Source of the DNA: Pigmentiphaga kullae
Lineage (GTDB): Bacteria; Pseudomonadota; Gammaproteobacteria; Burkholderiales; Burkholderiaceae_B
DNA: 64,000 nucleotides
Assembly: GCF_004216695.1 (NCBI RefSeq)
Contig: NZ_SGXC01000001.1
Location: 62,001-126,000 of the forward strand
Direction: 5' to 3'
In this document: in pieces, positions 25,349 through 33,720 of the stretch
Position numbering within the stretch: the first letter of the stretch is position 1
How the letters are laid out: each line of letters starts with the position of its first letter
The notes under the pieces: model-generated
Seen by the model: only the letters and a program-made list of their open reading frames with translations
The model's database searches: none
Told to the model about the DNA's origin: nothing
Program-made: the position numbers and the translations under genes

Positions 25349-25917
25349 AGGAATACGTTCAGGTTCTTGGCCAGCAGGACGGTCTGCGTGATGACGATCT
25401 CGCGCGACGCCAGGCGCAGGCCTCCGTCCTCCACGCGCCGCAGCACGTCGTTGCGGCGGCCGGACAACCAGTACTCTTCCGCCTCGCCCCTGCCACGGCA
25501 ATTGACGAAGGCGGAGTACACCCGGTATTGGCCGGGCGCATCGGTCAGTTCGACCTCGATATTCGAGATGATGTGGCAGGAGCGGGTCGGCGGATCCTCG
25601 GCCCATGCCGTGGGATCGAGAAAGCGGGTCACCCGCCGCCGCATGTTCAGCAGGTCGTCATCGAAGAATGCCATGCGCCGGGGATCGAGCCTGGGCTTCT
25701 TGTCCCGCCGGTGACGCGACTGGATACCGGGCATCCAATAATGGACATCCTCGGTCATCAGTCCCAGCCACTCCTGGTAGCGTTCGTCGTCCAGCAGGCG
25801 GGCCTCGCGATACAGGAACTGCTCCACTTCGAACACCAGGTCCCGCGGCGGCAGCATCGGCGGGGGCGGCGCGACCGGCTTGCGCAGGATGGGGGTCTCG
25901 CCTAGGTTCACGGGCAT
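25345..25917 (-). CDS. Rieske ring-hydroxylating dioxygenase, beta subunit
   Basis: 190-residue small subunit of the SnoaL/NTF2-like fold, as in biphenyl and phenylpropionate dioxygenases. E-V-E-Q-F-L-Y-R-E-A-R-L-L-D-D at about 30-44, Y-W-M-P at 60-63, and T-R-S-C-H-I-I-S-N-I-E-V near 111-122 are the family landmarks. It has no cofactors; it shapes the alpha3beta3 hexamer. It starts four bases after the alpha-subunit stop, with AGGAG inside the end of that gene, and overlaps the dehydrogenase start. Confidence 0.92.
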   Translation of the reverse strand: MPVNLGETPILRKPVAPPPPMLPPRDLVFEVEQFLYREARLLDDERYQEWLGLMTEDVHYWMPGIQSRHRRDKKPRLDPRRMAFFDDDLLNMRRRVTRFLDPTAWAEDPPTRSCHIISNIEVELTDAPGQYRVYSAFVNCRGRGEAEEYWLSGRRNDVLRRVEDGGLRLASREIVITQTVLLAKNLNVFL

Positions 25918-25921
25918 GTGC

Positions 25922-27229
25922 TCAGCTCCTGGATGCGTGCGCGCGCTCGTCGCACATCAGCTTCAGCCACTGGCGGTAGAAGGCGCGCTGGTTCGAATCG
26001 TTGTACTTGCGCAGATGCACCGCCCCCTTCAGCTCGGGATGCTGGATGCCGCTGTCCAGGCCCAGCGCGTAGTGCAGCTTCTGGCGCCGGGTCACCACGC
26101 CATCGTTGGTCTGCGTCGAGTTCTCCCAGTTGTCGCCATCGTCCATCTCCAAGGTGCCCGACGGCGAGAAAGTCCTCATGACCCCCTTCATGTACAGGCT
26201 CTTGAGGCTTTCAGGCGCGGACTTGTTGACCAGCACCCAGGTATGCAGTTCTATTCCCTTCGGCCCCTTGGGATGCCAGGTGCGGAAAGTGCTCTGGCCG
26301 GGCAGGAAGGACATATGGGGAAACAGGTTGGCCGAACTGATGGACCCCACCATGCGCGATCGCAGCTTGCCCAGGCGGGCGGCTACTTGCTCCTCGCGCT
26401 CGCGCAGGTAGTCGACGATGTCCTGTTCGCCCAGCACCATCGCGTTGCCGACCATGTCGAGGCCGAATTGCCAGCCATGTCCGTTGACGTTGATCTGGTA
26501 GCTGTTCTCCTGGTTCGACTTGCCCACGCCCATCCCCAGCATCGCCATCGCGCCCGAGTTGTGCGTCCAGGCGGCGTGGTACGAATCGCCGGCGAAGTTC
26601 TCCGCCGGGAACTTCCAGTTACATGCCATGCGCGACTTGATGCTGCCTTCCAGAAATTCCGTACCGTCCTCATCGTTGTCCAGCAGCACGTCCAGGTACC
26701 AGCGATAGTCGCCCAGGTAATCCTCCAGGCCGGACGCTTCCTCGTCGAAGGTCGCGAACACCAGTCCCTTGTAGGATGCGACCCGGGCCCGGTGCAGGCC
26801 GAGATCGCCCGGATCGAAGCCAGGGCAGGTCTGCCGATAGACGTCCTCCTGGGGCAGCGCCACCAGCGCGCCGTCCAGCCCGAAAGTCCAGCCGTGATAG
26901 TTGCAGGTGAAGCGCCGGCGATTGCCGACCTCGGCCAGGCTGATGCGGTTGCCGCGGTGCGTGCAGGAGTTCAGGAAGACGTTGATCGCGCCATTGCCGT
27001 CCCGGGCCACGATCACCCCGTCCTCGCCCATGTAGGTGGTCAGGAAGTCGCCGGGCTCCGCGACCTGGCTCTCGTGCGCCACGAACAGCCAGCAGCGGGC
27101 AAAGATGCGTTCGAGCTCCAGCCGGTAGACGGCCTCGTCCCAATACACGCGGCGGTCGATCGCGCCACGTTCCAGATCCACCAGCGCGCGGAGCTCGTCC
27201 GGACCGGGTTGAATAACGTCAGTCGTCAT
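25922..27229 (-). CDS. Rieske ring-hydroxylating dioxygenase, alpha (catalytic) subunit
   Basis: 435-residue oxygenase subunit that inserts O2 into an aromatic ring to give a cis-dihydrodiol. The Rieske [2Fe-2S] cluster ligands are Cys89-x-His91 and Cys109-x2-His112 (C-T-H-R-G and C-N-Y-H-G-W). The mononuclear iron ligands are His218 and His223 in D-S-Y-H-A-A-W-T-H, with Asp215 as the bridging electron-transfer residue. It resembles the phenylpropionate/biphenyl/cumate class. ATG 27229 overlaps the LigB-type stop (ATGA). No ferredoxin or ferredoxin reductase is encoded in this operon, so electrons must come from elsewhere, possibly NagAb/NagAa at 34-37 kb. Confidence 0.93.
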   Translation of the reverse strand: MTTDVIQPGPDELRALVDLERGAIDRRVYWDEAVYRLELERIFARCWLFVAHESQVAEPGDFLTTYMGEDGVIVARDGNGAINVFLNSCTHRGNRISLAEVGNRRRFTCNYHGWTFGLDGALVALPQEDVYRQTCPGFDPGDLGLHRARVASYKGLVFATFDEEASGLEDYLGDYRWYLDVLLDNDEDGTEFLEGSIKSRMACNWKFPAENFAGDSYHAAWTHNSGAMAMLGMGVGKSNQENSYQINVNGHGWQFGLDMVGNAMVLGEQDIVDYLREREEQVAARLGKLRSRMVGSISSANLFPHMSFLPGQSTFRTWHPKGPKGIELHTWVLVNKSAPESLKSLYMKGVMRTFSPSGTLEMDDGDNWENSTQTNDGVVTRRQKLHYALGLDSGIQHPELKGAVHLRKYNDSNQRAFYRQWLKLMCDERAHASRS

Positions 27230-28059
27230 GCTGGCTCCAGGACTTCGGCGAACCCCAGGCCGGTCACCCATTCTTCGCCGTGCTCATAGCACAGCACTCG
27301 TCCGGTCCGGCCCGGCAGCGCGCCCATCATGCAAAGAAAATTCCTTATCTCGAAAGCGCCGTTGCCGCCCTGCTCCAGGATTTCGGCATCGCTCATCTCC
27401 AGCAGGCCATGGGAATCGCCCCGCGCCACGCAATCGAGCACGCGATGGTCGAAGGCCTCGTTCACCCGTCCCATCTGCGGCATGCCGACCCAATGGCTGA
27501 TGCCACCGGAACCGATCACCACGACGCGGTCGTCGGTGTCCCAGGCCTCGACCGCCGCGCGCAGGGCGCCGCCCAGTTGGTGGGCCCGCCGCAGCGATAT
27601 CACCGGCTCCACGCCGCTGGCCAGGTAGACCGGTATCACGCCGCGCACCGAGGGATTGACGAGCGCGCACACGCGCGCGGGCAGGCCGATCGAATGGTCC
27701 ACGCGCAGCACCTTGGCCACGGCCCAGTCGTATCCATGGTCCCGGCCATGGCGCGCGATGTGCCCGGCAAGCGGCGCATGGTTGGGAATCTCGCCCTGGT
27801 CGATGCCGGCGAACTTCTCATAAGGTCCGCTGACCTCGCCTATCCCGATCAGATAGCTCGGCAGGCATCCCGGCCCGAACAGCACGTAGTGGTCGGCGCC
27901 GACCACTACCACCGCGGTGGCTTCCAGTTCGCCTATGCGGCGCGCGATCTCGCCATAGGCCGCCATGACCCGGTGCTGGCCTTCCGTCCAGCGCTCCCTG
28001 GGCATGTAGAAGATGCCGGGTTCATGCGGCATGACGAAGCCGCCTACGATGCTTGCCAT
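27226..28059 (-). CDS. Class III extradiol dioxygenase, LigB-type catalytic subunit
   Basis: 277-residue Fe(II) dioxygenase that cleaves catechols beside the diol. His12 (M-P-H-E-P), His57 (G-A-D-H) and Glu236 (F-E-I-R-N-F) match the LigB iron ligands. His188 in G-S-G-G-I-S-H-W corresponds to the catalytic acid/base His. The N-terminal G-G-F-V-M-P-H opening is typical of protocatechuate 4,5-dioxygenase beta chains. GGAGGAGGGG precedes ATG 28059, which lies within the end of the small-subunit gene. It should open the catechol formed by the dihydrodiol dehydrogenase. Confidence 0.92.
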   Translation of the reverse strand: MASIVGGFVMPHEPGIFYMPRERWTEGQHRVMAAYGEIARRIGELEATAVVVVGADHYVLFGPGCLPSYLIGIGEVSGPYEKFAGIDQGEIPNHAPLAGHIARHGRDHGYDWAVAKVLRVDHSIGLPARVCALVNPSVRGVIPVYLASGVEPVISLRRAHQLGGALRAAVEAWDTDDRVVVIGSGGISHWVGMPQMGRVNEAFDHRVLDCVARGDSHGLLEMSDAEILEQGGNGAFEIRNFLCMMGALPGRTGRVLCYEHGEEWVTGLGFAEVLEPA

Positions 28060-28328
28060 GCCCCCTCCTCCCGCGCTTCGCGCAGCCTCGCCAGATAGGA
28101 GGCCCTCGTCCGCGACGGCGCGTTCATCATCCAATAGCCATAGGTCAGCAATGGGCTGACGCCCTCGCGCTGCAATTGCGCCACGTCGAATTCCACGACC
28201 ATCCTGGCCTGGGCGGGTTCCAGGCGGTAGCGTGCAAGAAACCCCGCGGCATCAGCCGCGAAAGCCTCACGCGCATCGCGGCGCGTTCCCAGGTCGTACA
28301 ACACCTGCTCCAGCATGTATCCGCTCAT
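28044..28328 (-). CDS. LigA-type small subunit of the extradiol dioxygenase
   Basis: 94-residue all-helical subunit of the protocatechuate 4,5-dioxygenase alpha family. L-E-Q-V-L-Y-D-L at 6-13, A-F-A-A-D-A-A-G-F-L-A-R-Y-R-L at 22-36, and G-V-S-P-L-L-T-Y-G-Y near 56-65 form the LigA fold that caps the LigB active site. It is shorter than Sphingobium LigA. It overlaps the LigB-type start by 16 bases, consistent with a stoichiometric complex. The ATG at 28328 follows GGAG located at the Bug stop codon. Confidence 0.9.
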   Translation of the reverse strand: MSGYMLEQVLYDLGTRRDAREAFAADAAGFLARYRLEPAQARMVVEFDVAQLQREGVSPLLTYGYWMMNAPSRTRASYLARLREAREEGAWQAS

Positions 28329-28331
28329 GGC

Positions 28332-29291
28332 CTACTCCGCTTCCACGCCGGCCGCCCGCACGATGACGCCCCAGCGCTCGTTGTCGCGGCGAATGTAATC
28401 GGCGAACCCGGCCGGCGACATCTCGCGCGTGACCGCGCCTTCCTGCGCCAGCCTGTCGCGCATGCTCTGTTCCTTCATCGCCTTCGCCAGCGCCGCCCCG
28501 AGCGTGGCGATGATGTCGGACGACGTTCCCTTGGGCGCCGACAGCCCGAACCAGGACGTGGCGACCACCTGGGGCAGTCCCTGCTCGGCGAATGAGGGGA
28601 TGGCGGGCGCCGACGGCGACCGCTGTTCCGACGTCACGCCATAGGCGCGCAGCCGTCCGGCGCTGACATGGGGAAGCGTGCCCGGCATGCTGCCGAAGTA
28701 CAGGTTCACCTGGCCCCCCACCACGTCCTGGATGGCCGGAGCTTCCCCACGGTACGGCACGTCGCGGTACTTGGCGCCGATGGCGTTGAAGAACATGGCG
28801 GCCGTCAAATGCGAGAAGCCGCCCTTGCCGGTAGTCGCGATGGCCGTGCCGGCGGTATCGGCCTTCAGTCTGGAGACCAGTTCGGGCAGGTTGCGTGCGG
28901 GATACGACACGGGAGAAACCAGCAGGATGGGCGCTTCGCCGATGAACCCGATCGGAATGAACTCGTCCAGGCGATAAGGGAGCTTCTTGTAGATGTGGGG
29001 ATTGACCGCGAACGACGTGGCCGTCGCGAGCAGGATGGTGTAACCATCGTTGGGAGCCCTGGCAGCGGCGTCCACGCCCACGATGGTGGCCGCGCCCGCC
29101 CGGTTGTCGACGAATACCTCCTGCCCCAATGCCTCGGCCATGACCTTGGCCACCAGGCGCGCCAGCACGTCGGTGGTGCCGCCCGCCGGATACGGCACGA
29201 TCAGCCGTATGGGGCGTTCGGGATACTTCGCCCAGCAGGGGAATCCCGCCAAGGCGGCCGACAGGGCCGCCGCGACCGCAATAGTTCGCAT
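28332..29291 (-). CDS. Bug-family periplasmic solute-binding protein
   Basis: 319-residue TctC-like receptor with a short signal peptide (about 1-21, ending C-W-A). L-I-V-P-Y-P-A-G-G-T-T-D-V-L-A-R-L-V-A-K at 30-49, D-N-R-A-G-A-A-T-I-V-G-V-D, and Y-R-G-E-A-P-A-I-Q-D mark it. GAGGAG precedes ATG 29291. It sits between the acyl-CoA ligase and the LigAB-type genes and so is transcribed inside the ring-degradation operon, the clearest operon link in this window between a Bug protein and a catabolic route. It presumably binds the aromatic acid degraded here. Confidence 0.92.
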   Translation of the reverse strand: MRTIAVAAALSAALAGFPCWAKYPERPIRLIVPYPAGGTTDVLARLVAKVMAEALGQEVFVDNRAGAATIVGVDAAARAPNDGYTILLATATSFAVNPHIYKKLPYRLDEFIPIGFIGEAPILLVSPVSYPARNLPELVSRLKADTAGTAIATTGKGGFSHLTAAMFFNAIGAKYRDVPYRGEAPAIQDVVGGQVNLYFGSMPGTLPHVSAGRLRAYGVTSEQRSPSAPAIPSFAEQGLPQVVATSWFGLSAPKGTSSDIIATLGAALAKAMKEQSMRDRLAQEGAVTREMSPAGFADYIRRDNERWGVIVRAAGVEAE

Positions 29292-29316
29292 CGTCGTCTC
29301 CTCGGTGCGTGCTCGT

Positions 29317-30879
29317 TCAGATGGCCGCCGCCCGCCCGGCCCAATAGGGATCGCGCAACTTGCGCTTCATCAGCTTGCCGGAGTCGTCCCGGGGAAGCTC
29401 ATCGACGAAGACGAACTCCCGGGGAACCTTGAAATTCGCCAGCTTGCTCTTCAGGAAGCCGCGCAGCGCGTCTTCCGACAGGGCCAGGCCATCGGACGGC
29501 AGCACGAAGGCCACCAGCCTTTCCCCGTACTCGGCATCGGGCACGCCGATCACCGCGCTGTCGGCCACGCCCTCGTGCTCGGCCAGCGCGCATTCGATCT
29601 CGGCGGGATAGATGTTCACGCCACCGGAAATGACCATGTCCTTCTTCCGATCGACCAGGAACAGGTAGCCGTCTTCGTCCAGATAGCCGACGTCGCCGTT
29701 GGTAACCAGCCCGTCGCGGTCGACCTGGACCCGCTGCGCGTCTGCGTTCAGGTAGGTGAAGTTGGGCACCCCTTGCAGTCCCACGTAGATCTCGCCGATC
29801 TGCCCGGCGCCAAGGCGCTCGCCATTCTCGCCATAGACACGCAGCTCCCGTCCCGGCCAGGCCCGGCCGAGGGTTCCTGGCCGGGCCAGCCACTCCTCGG
29901 ACGAACTGCGGCTGGCCATGCCGGTTTCCGTCGCCCCGTAGTACTCGTGGATGACCGGCCCCCACCAATCGATCATGGCCTGCTTGATCTCGCGGGCACA
30001 GGGCGCCGCGCCGTGGATGACGAACTCCAGCGAACTCAGGTCATGGCGTGCCCTGACCGCCTCGGGCAGGCGAAGCAGCCGCACGAACATGGTGGGAACC
30101 AGATGCAGGTGGGTGATGCGCTCGCGCTCGATCAACGCCAGCAATTCCTCGGCATCGAATCTCGGCATCAATGCGATGCTGCCTCCCGAATTCAGGACCG
30201 ACCGGGTATAGGTGTTGGGCGCGCTGTGATACATGGGGCCGGCCATGACGGTACGCACGCCGGGGCGCAGGTCGAACCATTGCTGCGACAGCGCCGCGAA
30301 GCGGCGGGCCGCGTCCGGCTCGAGCGCCGCGCGCCGCACCCCCTTGGGCCGCCCCGTGGTTCCGCTGGTATAGATGATGCTGCCGCGAGTGCCCGCCGCG
30401 GAGCGATCCTCCAGCTCGCCATGGGCCGCGATCACTTGCTCCAGGCTCTCCACCCCGGAAGGCACGGCACAGCATCCGGCGTCCAACCCGTAGGCCCTCT
30501 GGATCTCGGGCGGCGTGGGACTGGCGATGACCCGCACGCCGCGTGGTATCGCCCCGCCCATCCCCGCCAGCAGATCCGCATGAGCCAGCAGTACCGGCGC
30601 CGCCGCATCGGCAAGGATGAATGCCGATTCATCCGCTTTCTGGTGCCAGTTGATGGGCACCGCATAGGCCCCGAGCAGGCTGGCGGCGATCATGGCCTCA
30701 AGGAAGCAGAGGTCGTTGCGCATCAGTATCGCGAGCGCGTCGCCTTCCCTGACACCTCCCTCGCGCAGGCCCTGAGCCAGACGCGCGCCGCGGGACCAGA
30801 GCGAGCGCAGCGCAACGCTGCGTTCGCCGATCGACGCGTGACCGGATGCTGGGCCAAAAGAGTGATCGGAGCTCGTCAT
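29317..30879 (-). CDS. AMP-forming acyl-CoA synthetase
   Basis: 520-residue adenylate-forming ligase. The P-loop Y-T-S-G-T-T-G-R-P-K-G is at 170-180. Y-G-A-T-E-T-G (about 316-322), G-D-V-G-Y-L-D-E-D-G-Y and R-K-K-D-M-V-I-S-G-G-V-N-I-Y-P follow, and the catalytic Lys of the C-terminal lid is in S-G-K-L-M-K. It activates a carboxylic acid to its CoA thioester. It is first in the operon, directly downstream of the TTCCATAC/GTATGGAA palindrome. Either the aromatic substrate is a CoA ester, or the enzyme activates the acid released by the C-C hydrolase. Confidence 0.9.
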   Translation of the reverse strand: MTSSDHSFGPASGHASIGERSVALRSLWSRGARLAQGLREGGVREGDALAILMRNDLCFLEAMIAASLLGAYAVPINWHQKADESAFILADAAAPVLLAHADLLAGMGGAIPRGVRVIASPTPPEIQRAYGLDAGCCAVPSGVESLEQVIAAHGELEDRSAAGTRGSIIYTSGTTGRPKGVRRAALEPDAARRFAALSQQWFDLRPGVRTVMAGPMYHSAPNTYTRSVLNSGGSIALMPRFDAEELLALIERERITHLHLVPTMFVRLLRLPEAVRARHDLSSLEFVIHGAAPCAREIKQAMIDWWGPVIHEYYGATETGMASRSSSEEWLARPGTLGRAWPGRELRVYGENGERLGAGQIGEIYVGLQGVPNFTYLNADAQRVQVDRDGLVTNGDVGYLDEDGYLFLVDRKKDMVISGGVNIYPAEIECALAEHEGVADSAVIGVPDAEYGERLVAFVLPSDGLALSEDALRGFLKSKLANFKVPREFVFVDELPRDDSGKLMKRKLRDPYWAGRAAAI

Positions 30880-30905
30880 TGCTTCTTGCCTTGAACTGGA
30901 TTCCG

Positions 30906-30927
30906 TTCCATACTGGTCGGTATGGAA
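30906..30927. promoter_or_regulatory. Perfect inverted repeat, probable TetR operator
   Basis: TTCCATAC-N6-GTATGGAA has 8-bp perfect arms and lies in the 95-base spacer between the acyl-CoA ligase operon (minus) and the nitronate-monooxygenase-like gene (plus). The size and symmetry suit a TetR/AcrR-type dimer pair. The TetR gene at 31969-32628, one gene away, is the likely binder, allowing joint control of both directions. Confidence 0.6.
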
Positions 30928-30974
30928 GCTACTCTATTGAACGCCCCCATGACCGTCAACCCTGGGAGAAACCC

Positions 30975-31976
30975 TTGAACACGCCTCGTCCGCGATCGCA
31001 CCGCGTTGCTCATCCATGGCGCCTGCGCATCCCCGCGATGGGCTCACCCATGTTCATCGTCTCGTCGAAGGAACTGGTGGCGGAGCAATGCAAGGCGGGC
31101 ATCATCGGAGCCTTCCCATCCTTGAACGCGCGCCCGGAAAGCGAGCTGTCGCTCTGGCTCTCCCATGTGCAGGCGCAGATAGATGAATGGAACCGCGGCT
31201 CGCCGCCATGGCCCGCCGCCCCCTACGCGGTCAATCTCATCGTCCATCCGAGCAATCCACGCCTGGCCCACGACCTGGAGATCGTCTGCGAACACGAATC
31301 GCCCATCGTCATCACCAGCCTGAATCCCCCCGGTGAAGTGGTCGACCGCGTACACGCCTACGGTGGCATCGTGCTGCACGACGTCTCGACGCTGCGCCAT
31401 GCTCGCAAGGCCGTCGATGCCGGCGTCGATGGCCTCGTCCTCGTTTGCGCGGGCGCAGGCGGACACACCGGCAGCATCAACCCGATGGCGTTCACCGCCG
31501 AAGCGAGGCGTTTCTTCGATGGACTCATCGTGCTGTCGGGGTGCATCGCCGAAGGCCGCCAGGTGCTGGCCGCACAGGCAATGGGGGCCGACCTGGCCTA
31601 CATCGGCACGCGCTTCATCGCCTCGCACGAGGCCAACGCCCAGGCGTCTTACAAGAACATGGTGGTAGATGCGACGGCGGCCGACATCGTCTGCAGCGAT
31701 GCGGTCACGGGGCTGCCCGCCAACTACCTCGTCCGCAGTTTCGAGGCGGCGGGAGTCGACATCGGCACGCTGGCGTCCCGCGAACGCCGCAGTTTTTCAT
31801 TCGGCAAGCGGGCGGACAGCGGCGAGGCCAAGGCATGGCGCGACGTCTGGAGCGCCGGCCAGGGCGTGGGCGCAGTCACCGGCATCGCCTCCACCGCCGC
31901 CATCGTCGATGGACTGGCGGCCGAATATGTCCAGGCCCTGGCGGATCTCGAACGCTTGGCCGGGCGGGCTACTTGA
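30975..31976 (+). CDS. Nitronate monooxygenase-like FMN flavoprotein
   Basis: 333-residue TIM-barrel flavoenzyme of the nitronate monooxygenase/NAD(P)H-quinone reductase family. P-A-M-G-S-P-M near the N terminus, the FMN loop G-A-G-G-H-T-G near residue 160 (His is the usual base), and the phosphate-binding G-A-D-L-A-Y-I-G-T-R-F near 210-220 are clear. The start is most likely TTG at 30975, with GGGAG five bases upstream; the first ATG in frame (31038) would cut into the conserved first strand. It is divergent from the ring-degradation operon across the TetR-type palindrome. In such clusters it may be an enoyl-CoA or quinone reductase; the substrate is unknown. Confidence 0.85.
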   Translation: MNTPRPRSHRVAHPWRLRIPAMGSPMFIVSSKELVAEQCKAGIIGAFPSLNARPESELSLWLSHVQAQIDEWNRGSPPWPAAPYAVNLIVHPSNPRLAHDLEIVCEHESPIVITSLNPPGEVVDRVHAYGGIVLHDVSTLRHARKAVDAGVDGLVLVCAGAGGHTGSINPMAFTAEARRFFDGLIVLSGCIAEGRQVLAAQAMGADLAYIGTRFIASHEANAQASYKNMVVDATAADIVCSDAVTGLPANYLVRSFEAAGVDIGTLASRERRSFSFGKRADSGEAKAWRDVWSAGQGVGAVTGIASTAAIVDGLAAEYVQALADLERLAGRAT

Positions 31977-32628
31977 CGGGCGAAGGGAAGAAAATGGTGT
32001 CGAGCGCGGCCTGCCGCATCGCCAGTTTCTGCTTCTCGGGGTAGGCGAAGATCAGGCGCAGGCCCGTGGAAAAACTATAGTGCAGGCAGGCCAGCAGTTC
32101 CGGATCGACCTTGGCGCCCATCTCGGCATATAAGCTGGTCAGGTAGGTCAGCCGCTGCTGGTCGACGTCGGCCACGGCGCTGCGCACGGCGGGATTCGTC
32201 CGGGCCCAGTTGCGCACGGCCAGTTCGATGGCACCGCCGAATTCGTCGATGGGCGAGTTGGTGCCGATGAAGGCGATCAGGCGGATTTTTTCCTGCGGGG
32301 ACGTAGACGCGCTTTCGACGATCTCGATCACGCGCAGCGTGGCGTGCTGCTTCCACTCCTCGATCAGCGCGAGCAGCAGGTCGTCGCGCGATTCGAAATG
32401 CCAATAAAAGCTGCCCTTGGTCACTCCCAGGTCCGTGGCCAGGCGCGGGATCAACACGGCGTCCACCCCGGATTGCGCCAGCACACGCAGGCCTGCGCGC
32501 ACCCAATCGGCCCGCTGCAGGTCGGTCTTGACGCCTCGCGCCGAGGCCGCCCGACGGCTCGGCTTCGGGGCCGCCGCCTTCTCCGGCTCGGCCCGCGGCT
32601 TGCGCTTCGTTCCAGTTTCGTTCTTCAT
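31969..32628 (-). CDS. TetR-family transcriptional regulator
   Basis: 219-residue regulator. A lysine/proline-rich N-terminal tail (1-35) precedes the TetR helix-turn-helix: L-I-P-R-L-A-T-D-L-G-V-T-K-G-S-F-Y-W-H-F at about 60-80. The C-terminal ligand domain has a short W-A-R-T-N-P-A-V segment shared with fatty/aromatic-CoA-responsive regulators. It converges on the flavoprotein gene with an eight-base overlap of coding ends. ATG 32628 is preferred over the in-frame ATG at 32706, which would add a non-conserved extension. The probable target is the palindrome at 30906-30927, and the effector may be a CoA ester made by the adjacent ligase. Confidence 0.88.
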   Translation of the reverse strand: MKNETGTKRKPRAEPEKAAAPKPSRRAASARGVKTDLQRADWVRAGLRVLAQSGVDAVLIPRLATDLGVTKGSFYWHFESRDDLLLALIEEWKQHATLRVIEIVESASTSPQEKIRLIAFIGTNSPIDEFGGAIELAVRNWARTNPAVRSAVADVDQQRLTYLTSLYAEMGAKVDPELLACLHYSFSTGLRLIFAYPEKQKLAMRQAALDTIFFPSPVK

Positions 32629-32733
32629 ATGCAATGAGCCATCCTGATCTTCCCCCGCAAGCGCGACAGGCCGGCTTGCGGGGTATCGGCTCCTATTTTG
32701 CAGCATGCCCGCCAGTCTGGGCAGGATTCCCGT

Positions 32734-33720
32734 CTATTGCCCCTTCAACCCCAGCTTCCTGATCAACGGCGCCCAGCGCTTGAGCTCGTCGTCCATGTAG
32801 CGGCGGAACGCCTGCGGCGTTGTGGCGGCCGGCTCCATGTATTGCGTCTCGAGCTTCTTGCCGACCTCGGGGTCCTTCAACGCGGTAATCAGCGCATCCG
32901 ACAGCTTCTTCTGGATGTCGGCCGGCACCTTGGACGAAATCACGAAGCCTATCCAGGCCGAACCCTCGATGCCGGGCACGCCGGCCTCGCCCAGGGTCGG
33001 GATGTCGGGCAGCAGCGCCGAACGCTTGGACGAAGTCACGGCCAGGGCCTTGAGCCGGCCGTCCTTCACCATGGGCATGACGGCGATGGGCGGCAGTGCC
33101 GCGAACTGGGTGTCGCCGGACAGCAGCGAGGTCAGCGCGGCGGGGGACGACGGATACGGTGCATGCACGGCCTTGGCGCCGATCTGCTGCAGCATCAGCT
33201 CCACCGACAGGTGCGATACCGTGCCGGCGCCGGTGGACGGAAAGTTGTACTTGTCCGGATTCTTCTTGAGCGTGTCCAGCAATTGCGCCACGTTCGCGAT
33301 GCCCGACGCGGTCGGCACCACGAGCACGTTGGGCTGGTGCACCGCCAGTGTCAGCGGTGCAACGTCCTTGGCGGGATCGTAGGGCAGCGAGTCGAACAGC
33401 ACCGTGTTGTTGACCAACGGGCCGGTAATCGACACGCCGAAGGTGTAGCCGTCCGGCGGCGCCTTGGCAATGGCATTGGTACCGATGTTGCCGCTGGCGC
33501 CAGGACGGTTCTCGACCACCACGGTCTGGCCCAGCAGCCCCCCCAGGCGGTCGCCCACCACGCGCGCGACCTGGTCGGGGCTGGAACCGGGCCCGAACGG
33601 CACGATAAGTTTCAGCGGATGGGCCGGCCAGGCCTGCGCCTGGGCCGCGAGCGGCAGCGCGCAGGCCACCAGCGCGGCCATCACTCCTCGCGCCGCGGCG
33701 CGTTTCCATTCCTTATGCAT
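32734..33720 (-). CDS. Bug-family periplasmic solute-binding protein
   Basis: 328-residue TctC-like receptor with a signal peptide (about 1-28, ending A-Q-A-Q). L-I-V-P-F-G-P-G-S-S-P-D-Q-V-A-R-V-V-G-D-R-L-G at 38-60, E-N-R-P-G-A-S-G-N-I-G-T-N, and G-T-V-S-H-L-S near 165 are present. Its start overlaps the end of the chorismate-mutase-family gene by eight bases, so it is the last gene of the nag-like operon and is translationally coupled. It may bind salicylate or a related aromatic acid. A 105-base gap with no clear hairpin separates it from the TetR gene. Confidence 0.9.
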   Translation of the reverse strand: MHKEWKRAAARGVMAALVACALPLAAQAQAWPAHPLKLIVPFGPGSSPDQVARVVGDRLGGLLGQTVVVENRPGASGNIGTNAIAKAPPDGYTFGVSITGPLVNNTVLFDSLPYDPAKDVAPLTLAVHQPNVLVVPTASGIANVAQLLDTLKKNPDKYNFPSTGAGTVSHLSVELMLQQIGAKAVHAPYPSSPAALTSLLSGDTQFAALPPIAVMPMVKDGRLKALAVTSSKRSALLPDIPTLGEAGVPGIEGSAWIGFVISSKVPADIQKKLSDALITALKDPEVGKKLETQYMEPAATTPQAFRRYMDDELKRWAPLIRKLGLKGQ

